Below are positions 35,648 to 45,898 of a DNA stretch of 64,000 bases, one piece after another (positions within the stretch are counted from its first letter, which is position 1; every line of letters starts with the position of its first letter). The notes beneath the pieces are model-generated. The model searched no databases. It was not told the origin of the DNA and saw only the letters and a program-made list of their open reading frames with translations. A program made the position numbers and the translations under genes. This DNA is from Paracyclopina nana (Eukaryota > Arthropoda > Copepoda > Cyclopoida > Cyclopettidae): contig JAGUCH010000009.1 in the NCBI GenBank assembly GCA_019096065.1, positions 4,288,001 through 4,352,000 on the forward strand, given 5' to 3'.

Positions 35648-36241
35648 CTAATTTAGGCCTTTCGTTGGCCTTGGCGGTGGAATTGGCTTCAATTTGCCAT
35701 CCGCTGTGAGCATCATTTTTGGTTTAGGTTTCGTAGGTGGCTTAGGCTTTGTTTCAGTGACTTCGGGATCCGGATCGAAATCCTCACTTTTTGCAGGAGA
35801 ATTTGTTATCGTGGAGTCAGATTCTCCACCACATGCAGCTAGAAAATAAGATGCAAATGATTTCTCACTTGACTTGATCAGCGAAAAAGAGTAGGAGAAC
35901 TCGTTTTAAGCTTGTTGGTGCACTAGTATTTTATAGTGTTGATGACCTCGTTTAACTAATATAAGGTCTTGTTGTCGTGTAGAACTTCAAGCTATTATTT
36001 TGCTCTAAAACTGAATTAGCATCACATTTGATACCTATTTTTTACTCAAAAGGAAGTTTCATTCTTGGAATTAATCACTTTTTTCTAGAAAACTTGAGTG
36101 AAGCATATTGAAGATTTAAAGCTCGAAAAAATTACCTTCTAGCTCAGAAAAGACCTTTTGGAAGTTATCCAGCTCTTTTTCCAAAAATGCCCAAGGATCT
36201 TCTGCTGCACCAGTTGTCGAAGAGTTTTGCTTGACCTCCAT
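35648..36241 (-). CDS. Small protein of unknown function, acidic helix plus proline-rich tail
   Basis: Two exons on the minus strand, 36241-36136 and 35838-35648, 98 aa. I do not recognise the family. The N-terminal third contains DPWAFLEKELDNFQKVFSEL, predicted as an amphipathic helix. The rest is disordered and proline-rich: KPKPPTKPKPK and IPPPRPTKG, which resemble SH3-binding motifs. The donor (GAAG|GTAATT), the acceptor (TTTTCTAG) and the phase all fit, and the composition looks coding. The frame is open upstream of the chosen ATG, so the N-terminus could be longer. It is tail-to-tail with the SLC49A4-like gene, 5 bp between stops. Confidence 0.65.
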
Positions 36242-38289
36242 GTTGATGTTGTTGCGCGCCTTGACTGATGATGATTTCAGCCTAGGCAGCAATGCATTTT
36301 TCTTGTAAATAGTGATGAGCAAGAGTGCAGTGTCAAAGCCGAGGAGAATATTGTTGTTGTTCTTATCAATAATGAAGCTCGATAAGGATTGAATTACGCC
36401 GAAGCGAGTAGGAGGATCGCGCGGTGTTCGATTTCTTCCGCAGCTGATTTTCACGTGAAAACGATGAATAAAATTCGCTACGTTACAGTTTTTACACTGC
36501 GCCACCTCAATACGCAACGGGAGTTCCGGAAATGGATCGATATCCACTATAATCGAGCAACAAAAGCTGCTGCTGCTGCTGATGCGTCGACGACGAATGA
36601 GTTTAGCTACCATCAAGGATACACTGTAGCAGCAATATGGCCGCGTTCATGTGTTCATCAATTTTTGCCGCATCATTGCAGCTTTCTTATTTCCGATAGT
36701 ATGTTTATAACACTCTCTATCGATAACATAAAAGGGTTGATTTAGTGTCGGCATCAATCATTTATAAATGACAGTGACATAAGAGTTGATGATCCTGAAA
36801 TAGCAAGTCTTTAATTACCTTATGCTATTTAGTAGAAGAGTAAGTAATGATTTCGCGTGATATTGCTTACTGCGTGGTTTCGTACATGTGGGTTATTAAA
36901 TCACGAGCAATAATTGGTTTTGTGTCCTGTCATGAACATTTTTGCTCTGAATCTGCAGTAACGGAATTTTTAGTTGAAATGGGCCATAATTCATTGCTGC
37001 CATGAGAAAAGGCTCACAGACACTTTTTTCCTGTGTGCGGATCTGACGCATCTAATCTCGGAACAGTTGGAAAGAAGACTGAATTAGAAAGCATTCCACC
37101 CATTTGGACAATAATGGACAAAATATGATAATTCACCATGCACAGCTGATAATGGCTAATCCCATAATATTGGACCGAAAATGAACACATTATTTTCAGC
37201 GTGAGTTGCTGCAGATTTAACCTCAAATCGAGAGTTTACTTCACTATAAATTCCTCCTTTGCTTGCTTACTAGCTCTTTAAAAGAAAGGGTTACTATTCA
37301 ATGTGCATGTTCACCCCTTTTCCCAAATAAATATTATGGCCGTTGCTCAAAAAGCCACACATACATTTTAATAATAGATGATGCGGAATTGAGGTTGTTC
37401 TATTGATTTTTGGTCTAAATGTCATAGCTGTACTCACATGAAGTGTAGTACTATACATACCATATAGGACAAGCAACAACTGTGTCGTCCCAATTTTTCC
37501 TCCCCCTCGCTCTTTCTCCTTTTTTCCGCGAAAACGTCGTTTCAATTCCCAAGTCATTAACTACATTCTGTCATGATAATAAGGCAATATATCTCAGGCT
37601 TCACTACGATAAATATGGAGAAAAATGGACCATCATGTATTTACTAGCCCTTAGTAGCGAAAAAGGACATGAAAATGTACCTGGCAACATTTTAGGTGGA
37701 TGGTCCGTGTTGGGGGCACATTTAACGGTGTAAAAACCATGCATTAGGCTCATTTGTGTAGCATGAATACAGCATGCTAACAAAGCTGCAGCAATTTTTT
37801 ATTCCCAGTAGTAATAATACTTCATAAGCTTAAGGCACATCAAGATTTTTTAATTCAAAAGTATGCACTTTTTTCCTTACTCAGCAAAAAAGTTAAGCAA
37901 TTGCGTTTCGTCTCACGCCTGGTTATTTTCATTAATTAGGCTAATGAATCGCAAGCTGTATGCACCATGTAAAGTATCCACGCGCTGGTTATTAAGGCAT
38001 CAATTTGAAAGTACTTTGTATGCAATATTTATTCGAGCAGACGCACGGTATCGATTTGGTGTGACGGAAAAATGAGCATTATATGCGTCCGAAAATTAGT
38101 AGGTTCTCTGTTCTCGCCCCTGTTTGAACTGCTGCTATTGTAGCATAGCATATATAGCTATCAAATCGTAGCTTATGTTGAATGTGCAATAGCGAGAGCT
38201 TTCGGGGTTGTTGGTTGCACTACTACTACAGTAAAAGTGCGTACATAGCTACCCCCTTTTGTGTTCTATTCTGTCGACGCCGTCGAAGT
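36242..38289. other. Intergenic region without a supported gene
   Basis: AT-rich sequence. The open frames here are short or antisense to the small gene, and I see no domain, transposon terminus or tandem repeat. It likely includes the promoter of the small minus-strand gene. Confidence 0.55.
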
Positions 38290-38412
38290 CGCTCCTAACT
38301 TTGCCAGTCGCCGAAGGGATTCAGTGAAAGCAACCCCCTTGAAATAAGCCCAATAGACTAAAAGTGCTCGTGGGGCGAATTTCAGCTAAGTTTCGCCAGC
38401 TTGAAGTAATAG
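38290..38412 (+). other. Candidate 5' untranslated exon (possibly otopetrin)
   Basis: A less AT-rich stretch (CGACGCCGTCGAAGTCGCTC, then GGATTCAGTGAAAGC, which contains an initiator-like TCAGTG) ends in a strong donor, AATAG|GTAAGTGAC, at 38413. It is upstream of the otopetrin exons and on the same strand, so it may be their noncoding first exon. That would nest the sugar transporter in an otopetrin intron. The start is approximate and the assignment is inference. Confidence 0.3.
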
Positions 38413-39474
38413 GTAAGTGACATCTGCCAAAAAGCCAAAATCCATTTATTTGGCTGCATGGTTTTTTCGTCAATTTTTAGCTCATATTTAAATGTGGAAA
38501 TGTGAGCAAAATGGGTGTTTTTTCGTATTATTCAGTAGCATATGTGGACTCTCGTACTAACTATAATTGGAATTATGCTTAATTAGCGTTGAAGCATGTA
38601 AACAAGGGTTCATGTACAGCAGTGTTTTTGTCACCCCCTCACAGAAATTTCCGGAGGAATTTCGTTTTATAACGAGAATCTCGCATGATGGTGGTGGTGG
38701 TGGCCAGAAAATTGCTCTGAGTTAGGGGGACGGGTTGTCTGAATTTTAAGCATTTTCGTATAGTCCTAGCATCGTAGGAAAAGTTCTTGCCCCAATATTT
38801 TGATGGCAGCTAGAGAGACAAAGAAGAGGAATATACTTTAGAAAAGTCCCATGGGAGAACATCAGTGAGTTTTCTCTTATTTTGCCCTTCTTCATCTCCA
38901 GCTTCCCAATCAAGGTGCGAAAACGAGGGGAGTGACTTGTTGAGAGCCCATTTGTGATAATCATTCCGATTTACTCGGATCACTGACAGCTAGCACGTAC
39001 AGCAGCACTAAATAAAAGCCTATTTCCTAGCACAGTGTGGACACTTTGAAATCGAAAAAAGGCCTGCAAATTCAGGATTTTACAACCAAAAAATGAGCCG
39101 TCTTTTATTAGTGAGATTATGAGGATGATGATGCTTTTTATAGGCATTTCACCCCACACTGCCATATCCTTTGCTTTGGTAAAGTAAGGGTTGTTATCTG
39201 CCATTTCTCAGACTGATGAAGATATGTCTGGAAATTCCCTCCCTTGTTCCCCTTATGCTGTATATTGTAGAAGTACAATGAAAGTAGTCTGAAAAATTAA
39301 TGCCCAGGAAAAAGATGAGAAACTGCCTTTGTTTACTGCACATTGTTTAAGGAAAGAAAGTAATGGCCCTTTTTACAGTCCCTCCAGGAAAAAAAGGCTT
39401 ACTCAAAAGAGATGAGAGAAAATTGAGCTGAATCTACTTAAATAATGAAAGCTCATTCAAATTATGTATCAGAC
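38413..39474. other. Non-coding stretch between candidate exon and sugar transporter
   Basis: No gene supported. There is a short GGT trinucleotide run near 38690 (ATGGTGGTGGTGGTGG). Otherwise it is ordinary AT-rich sequence. Confidence 0.5.
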
Positions 39475-39480
39475 TTTATT
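39475..39480 (-). terminator. Candidate polyadenylation signal of the sugar transporter
   Basis: AATAAA on the minus strand (TTTATT on the plus strand), about 225 bp after the transporter stop codon at 39706. Confidence 0.55.
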
Positions 39481-39705
39481 GAAAAGTAAAGGTTTTATGC
39501 AGTAATTGAGGTAAGCGTAATAGTACGTTTTGTTTCGCCATCATATTATATATAGAGCATTTGCACTGTAGCATTTCATTTTATCAGCTTATACGAGAAA
39601 TCTTCTCCCCCACGCACCTTGGTTTTTCGGCTTGGGGTCTTCCAATACTTTTTTCATTAGAAGTAATTGATACAGCGGGATTTGCTTAGTCGTAATACTG
39701 CGCCA

Positions 39706-41899
39706 TCATTTGGTGCTTTCGCCCATTTGCGGAAGGCTGACAAAAAGGTACAAAAGCCCGAGCAAGTTGATTACAGCATAGCTAAAGAAAATATGCTGGA
39801 TCTCAATTAAATTCTGCATCTCGACAAATGACATTTGGTTGGCAAATCCAAAAAGGCCAGCAATCACTGTTAAAAATGCCATTCCTTTGGTTCGTATTTT
39901 CGAAGGCAACATTTCTGCCATCATGGGATAACCAAGACATCCATATCCCAAGTTGAAAAGCAAAATGTGGGACACTAGGCAAAACGTAGAGATCCATGGA
40001 ATATCTGTTATTCAAGGTAATAAAAATCAGTTATTAGAGATAAACATGCATCTTTGGTACATTGAGAAATTATCATTACCATTGACATTGGTTGGCTTCA
40101 TCAGGAAGTAAAGGCCAAGAGCAAAAAAGGCCATGGCCGTGCCAAATGCAGAACTGTAGAGAATGATCTTCCTGTTGAAGCCACGGTGGACAAAAAAGAC
40201 GCCAATTATGACACCAAAAAGGCCAGCAAGGCCAACAAAGGCTGCAGAAATCAAGGCTGGATCCAGAGTGGCAAAAAAGGGCTCAGGATTGGGGAAATTG
40301 CTGCAAGAGGTTGCGTGATTGAGAAGAGCTTATTGTTCCGCTTGATAGGCTTACCTCGGAGGGCTTTCACTTTTCTGCCCCTGATTCAAAATGATGCCCG
40401 CGTACGCCGACACGACATTATACCCTGCAAATTGGTAGAAAAACATCATGCCAATGCCAAAGTAAAGGGGCTTGCACTTCAGCAAGCTTCCATGGCACAT
40501 TGATGCATTTTTCCCTTTTTCCCCCTCGAGAAACTCGTTTTTCACTCGGTTGCTTTTTTCGTTGTACACCGACACAACTTGATGAATCTGGAAGCATAAA
40601 AATGCGGCCAATCAGGATATCACAATGTAACATCACTTCGTTACGAAACTGCACATTTTTCATGTATCATGTAACAAATCAAGATCTTTTTGCTATACAT
40701 AGGCGGGATGTGTTGTGTAAGCTGAATTCGAGATAAATCGCAATAGCTTCTTCAGCCAATTAATTGGCGTGTTTTTTACCTTGTTCTCGACAGAGGCATC
40801 CGGCATCGTCGTAGTCGAGGTGGAAGTTAGCCCTAATTTCTTTTTCCCCGAGAGCAGCAGCTTTCCTTCGGTAGGAAAGTCATTAGGCAGGAAAATAATG
40901 AGGCCGAGAATGTAGGGAGCGGCAAAGGTGATCAAAATAAAGGCCAGCTGTCTCCAATTCACGAAAATGCCTATTGTGTACGTCAACAAGGTTCCAGAGT
41001 TGCCCATGAGGCTTAGGAGCACGCCACAAATGGCCTTTTTCCTCACATTCGATCGGCAAAGGTCGATCACATAGACATAGGTGAGGCAATTGCAGAAGCC
41101 TTGACAAAGGCCACAAATGAAACGGCCGGTGAGCAGCATTTCCACATTCCAGGCCAGAAATATGAGGCCTTGTCCGAGTATGAAGGACAAGGCTTGGCCG
41201 AATAGGCTTGCCAGCCTTTTGCCAAGTAGGGAGACCAAAAGGCTGCTCATGAGGCCACCTAAAGGATATCCCAATTGGGTGAGGCTCGTGAGAAGGCTTT
41301 CTTCCTTGCTCGTCAATGATAAATCACTGCAAAAATCGCGAGTAAAATGTAATTATTGTGCTTGCTTATTTTGGGCGGTAAAAATGGAAAAAACTGCATC
41401 TATGCCATCGGATAAGATGAAAACTAGCGAAGTTAAGAAATCAGCAGGGTGTCAAGCCACGTGCACAGTGGCACGTGTTCACCGTTGCACCGTGAGGTGA
41501 AAGCTCGTGAAAGCTCAATTGTAGCATTATCTGCATTTGGCCTCACACAAATATTTTCAAAGTGATTTTTTTTAGCCTAAGATGACAATTCCTCCAGCAT
41601 AGACAAAGTGTTTTCCGATGCTTCACTGTGTGGCTACGATAATAAAAGAAAGGCTCTGGTATTTTTCCTACTTACTTGGGAAACATGCTGTCAAAGTAAC
41701 TGCAATTTTCTGGTTGTTTTCTCCTGAAACTTGGCAAAGCTGTACTCGTGTACCCATAAATAACACCGTTGAATAGCATCCCACTAATGACAATGGCTAA
41801 CTGAATACACGACAAGACGCTTCCATTCTTCATGCTCAAATAAGAAGGCAACGCTTCAATGTCTTTTTGAGCATTGCGAATTTCCTCATATTTCTTCAT
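39706..41899 (-). CDS. Facilitated sugar transporter, SLC2/Tret1-like
   Basis: Five exons on the minus strand: 41899-41676, 41326-40699, 40587-40355, 40300-40080, 40004-39706, 534 aa. Twelve hydrophobic segments can be followed. Family landmarks include GYTSTALPSF after TM1, SLTQLGYPLGGLMSS, GRFICGLCQGFCNC (the GR-G pattern of TM4), FYQFAGYNVVSAYAG (TM7) and LGYGCLGYPMMAEMLPSKIRTKG, equivalent to the PxxxxPxE-RxxG segment of TM10-11. The loop between TM6 and TM7 is long, Ser/Thr-rich and charged. Arthropod relatives carry trehalose or hexoses across the plasma membrane, but the substrate cannot be read from sequence. The QLS motif of glucose transporters is not evident. All exon phases join. 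Confidence 0.88.
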
Positions 41900-42371
41900 G
41901 CTCTTGATATCTTTTGCTTTGTCAATTCACACAGACAGACAATTTTTTCGTCTCTCCAATTTAGCTAGGAGTTAGCTTGATGATTTGCCAAGGGGAAAAT
42001 CAAGTGTCAACACTCTTTTCGAGGGAATAACTAATTCTCTCTGTCCGTCTTGATGTTGCGGCTGTTACTGACTCGACTTTTAAGAGCGAATTCAGGAAAA
42101 CGAAGACAACTTTTTCTTACGACACTTGGCCCCTTCTTTAGGGCTGGTGGCTTTGTCATTCAAAAATGTCCTGGAAAAAAAACATTTTAGCCTTGATTGT
42201 ATCTTCTAAAATTAGTGAGTGACCTCTACTCATGAAAAAATGAGCTTGTGTGATTCATGAGAAAAGCGAGAAAAAAGAGCTGGGATTTTTTGTGTCGGAA
42301 AGTTGCGGAATTGCAGTCACGCAACCTTGACTAATTTTTTATTGTTGTTGTTGTTTTTCTTGCAGAATTTC

Positions 42372-43183
42372 ATGCCTCGAGTGAGATCACAATACATTGC
42401 TGAGATGAGGGAGCGTTTTGAGGTCGTTGATCGCGTAAAGGCCAGCCCGGAAGAAAAGGCCAGCCTCACACAGGCCTTGCAAGAGGCTGAAGAACCTTCA
42501 TCTCCGGAAGCCAGCCCGTCCAAGGAAAACACCTTGAGAAAAGAGGATGTTGTCAAGTTGACTTTTGAGGATCAAAAAGGCCAAAAGGACGAAGAAGATG
42601 CATCTGAACCGGATGTTGAGGCTGCTGACGAGGACGACGAAAATAAGACCACTGAGCAAAATACTATCAATGTAAGTTCACCTTAACCTTTCACATGTTC
42701 GAGTAAACTGAACCCAAATCGGGCAAGCCATGGAAAAAAGTAAATATTACCTGTGAGTGCAGTACAAATGTACCCACAAAGGCCTTAATGATCATCGGTT
42801 TTTATTAGGCACACTTGCAACGTCCAAATATCTATTCAAGAGTACTTTTTGTATAGGCACAATCCCTCCCCTAGAAAGTCTGAAATCTACTACTATTTTG
42901 AAACCTCGACAAAGAGGCAGAACGCCACAAAGGCCATTGAAAGCCATCTGGTTATTCTAGTATATGTACTAATACTTGTTACTTTGGCCTTGACCCAAAA
43001 AATTGGCTCTCCAAAGCGCGAATCGAAGGTTTCATTTACTATCTTTTTGATGAGGCTTTCTAATTTTCAGATGCGTAAGAGGTCATCGTGCTCGCGGCCT
43101 CGGCCAGTGTCCAGCCTCATTTACATCGACCTCAACGAGCCCTATGTGCAAAGGAACTTTTACTATCTGTTTCCAAATGCCAA
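42372..43183 (+). CDS. Otopetrin alternative N-terminal exons (isoform A)
   Basis: Two coding exons, 42372-42671 (100 codons, acidic, following a polypyrimidine-CAG acceptor at 42365) and 43071-43183. The second encodes LIYIDLNEPYVQRNFYYLFP and ends in Asn-Ala-Lys, with the Lys codon split AA|GTAAGT. The first membrane exon at 49010 starts with the completing A, so these exons could splice straight to it, skipping the Gln-rich exon and giving about 805 aa. The Gln-rich exon ends in exactly the same phase and residue. Alternatively these exons belong to an unrelated short gene; I find no other in-frame continuation downstream. Confidence 0.6.
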
Positions 43184-45159
43184 GTAAGTGTGCAACTAAA
43201 TTTCGAACAAGAGCGTCCCTTCGGACGTTTTGTCAAGCCACTCTTTTATGGGTTAGATCCTTTCTATTTTGCTGCTTCAGCTTTCTTCTCTATTATCGAC
43301 TATGTGCTACTGCTGCTACAGCCATCATCACGCCTTTATCAGTGTCTTTAGACGGTCAGTTCATCAATTTTGCCTAGGGCGGGTTGAATATTTGTACGAA
43401 GCTCACAGTGAGAGCCTTCTTTTTTAGAGCTCTGTCAACAGAAGACACTTATCAATGCTAGCATTTTCGAGCTCTTGAAAAGCAGCAGTTGTGCACTAGC
43501 TCTTACCATAAATGCACAATGTCAAAAAGTGGGCTAAACGATTCGGAAGTTAGATGTAAAAAAGAGCGGTGAAAGCAGCTTGAAGTGATGTGGGCCCCTT
43601 GAGGTGTTTGCTAATCCATCCCACACTTCTTGGCTGAGCTATGTGCATGTCAACGCGCGTGAACAGAGCTTCAACATGCTTTTATTAGCATTTTTTCGCA
43701 ATTTCCTTCAGCCTAATGTTTGCCAAAATGCAACTGGCAGCACCATCATGATGCCTAATGATGTTGGCCAACTCTTTTTATCACGTATAGCCCGAGGTAC
43801 TGTGCATCAGATTAAGCGGAGGGATATATCAGAGTTTTATTGTATTTGTAGTTATATCTATTACGGATGTACTGTAAAAAGTCCGCTATGTGAAATGTCC
43901 AGATAAACTAAGTCAAGTTAAAAAAAGACTTGCTGAAAAACCGCGCTCATAAAAGACAGGTGAACAAGTCCTCGCCACTTTTGACATGAGGACTTCATAT
44001 ATTAGGACTTTTGACGAAAGGATTTTATTTATCAGGACTTATGACATAGCGGACTTTTCACAGTATTCCCTCTATATAACTATACCGTTCTGGCAATTGC
44101 ATGTATTTCATGCCTTTGTCTTTACATTATTCCCCTAAAAGCTCTTATTGCTTGGCCTGATTTCATATCTACTTTCGATCTTCTGGATATATCCCTATTT
44201 TCACTGCATAGCAAATACCACGTGCTGCCATGCTTTTCACTACTTTATAAATAGCTATAAAGACAAGATACTCGAAGTGCTCATGCTCTAGGGTATATAA
44301 ACGCATGGTAAAATGTCATCATAATATGCCATAAGAAAGCGCAATGCTTTTAAGACAGCTGTGCCATTTTTGGGGGCTAGAGGCCAAATCAAATACTTAC
44401 TATCTTCCATTGTTTGCTAATAGCAAGATTGGTTATTACATTGATTTGGCCTCCAGCTTGTACACATCGATTACGTGCTTTTGATACTTAAAACAAATAG
44501 CTCATCATCTGCAAGCAACTTGTCATCTTCAGCATAATAGTCCCTGTCGTCAAGGGTAAACAGCGCCCCCTATTGTGAAAATAGAGCTAGTATCAACGCA
44601 GCGGCGTAGCAATTGGAAATCACGTTTTTTGACTTTTTCTTGAAACCTATGCAGTATTTTCAAAAATGATGAAAATAAACTCATAAGTATTTTTCTCAAC
44701 AGCAATTTTAGTGAAAAAATCACCTTTTGTGTATGTCATATTGACCCAAGAACTCAATATCCATCGGAACTATGTTTGTGGCAAAGAGAAGATTCTCTGA
44801 AATCAGGAACATTTTGTAAATGTCTTCAAATGATAGCTCATATTTTGGTTTTATGCTACAATATCATCAGTTTTTGTTTAAAAGTTGTAGGAAAAGGTGC
44901 TGCTTTCAGGGGCCTAGGATCAGTGGAGGAATTTTCTGAAATGCCGGAAATGAGCTCCCTCTATAGTTTCTTACGCTCAAATGCAAGGCTTATTGGCTGG
45001 AATAATAATATAAGATCTGAATAAAAAAATCTGAATAATTAAAGAGTGATTTGAGATTGATCTGAAATGTATTCAAGTATTGCTCCAAGATTTGCTCTGC
45101 ATTCCACTGCAACCAACGGGCATAGTGAAAGACTTGATTTGTCCCCATGGAACCGTTAG
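43184..45159. other. Non-coding stretch with one MITE
   Basis: Likely intron of the otopetrin gene. It contains a mariner-like MITE at 43872-44063; otherwise no supported feature. A frame at about 44776-45024 is open but lacks any recognisable domain. Confidence 0.5.
43872..44063. mobile_element. Mariner-like MITE with TA target duplication
   Basis: A 192-bp element with ends CTGTAAAAAGTCCGCTATG and CATAGCGGACTTTTCACAG, flanked by TA at 43870-43871 and 44064-44065. The interior repeats AGGACTT motifs. The CTGT/ACAG ends and TA duplication fit Tc1/mariner-derived MITEs. Confidence 0.88.
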
Positions 45160-45399
45160 AGTTGCGCTGTAACGGAGGAACTCGTTAAGAAAATGTCTGG
45201 AAAAGAAGTAAAGGAAATGTCACAGCTACAGTGCATGGCCGAGGAGCTCTGGGAGAAGGAGGAGGCCATTTGAGGGCTTGTCAAACGCTCTGCGGCCTTC
45301 GCCGTCGTAGCAGCGAAACAGCAGTCTCAGCAGCTTGCAGCCCTGCTGGCCTTTATATTAGAAAGCCTTAGCCAAGCCAAGGTTGCCAAACAGAAGTAG
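45160..45399 (+). pseudogene. Coding-like fragment with an internal TGA
   Basis: From about 45160 a frame reads as Lys/Glu/Gln/Ala-rich helix-forming protein (MSGKEVKEMSQLQCMAEELW, with ATG at 45193). It is broken by TGA at 45271 and continues in the same frame to TAG at 45397. Codon choice on both sides of the TGA looks coding. I do not recognise the family. It could be a decayed gene fragment or chance; a selenocysteine or readthrough use of TGA is not supported by anything else seen. Confidence 0.3.
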
Positions 45400-45898
45400 G
45401 ACTCTGCTGGGAGCTGCTTTCTCTTTTTTCATAGAAGTACTGCTACAGTGCCTACAGTGCAGTGCAGTTCCCTAAGAAGAGCTGTGAAAAAAAATCTTGG
45501 CCAAATCTCAGCACGAGCAGAATACTGAAGAGAAGCGAAAGGGCTTTCACTTTTGCTATTGAAGGAGTTGACTTGGGTGTTTAGAGGCGAATCACTGTAA
45601 TTTTGGGGAGCGTCCTTGCTCCTCACAAAATCGGCCTCGGCAGCAGCCTCGAAAGTAAGAGATGGGCTCCTCTCAGCATCAGCAGCCGCAGCAGCAGCTC
45701 CCCGAAAGATCAGCTTCAAAGGCGCGCAACGCACAGTGAAAGCTGAGTATTAGTAGTAGTGCATTGGCTGCAGACCAGTGAAGTTCAAATGAAGAAGACG
45801 TCGGAGAGGTCATCCACCGAGGATCTGGAGGCTGATGATCAAGGCTCACTCTGGCGTATGGTGCATGGTGGTTTTCGCCGTGCCAATTGGAGGCTCAA

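Noticed and set aside
36389-36745. A 118-codon plus-strand ORF
   Set aside because: It runs antisense to and upstream of the small minus-strand gene, has no recognisable domain, and its composition is not coding-like.
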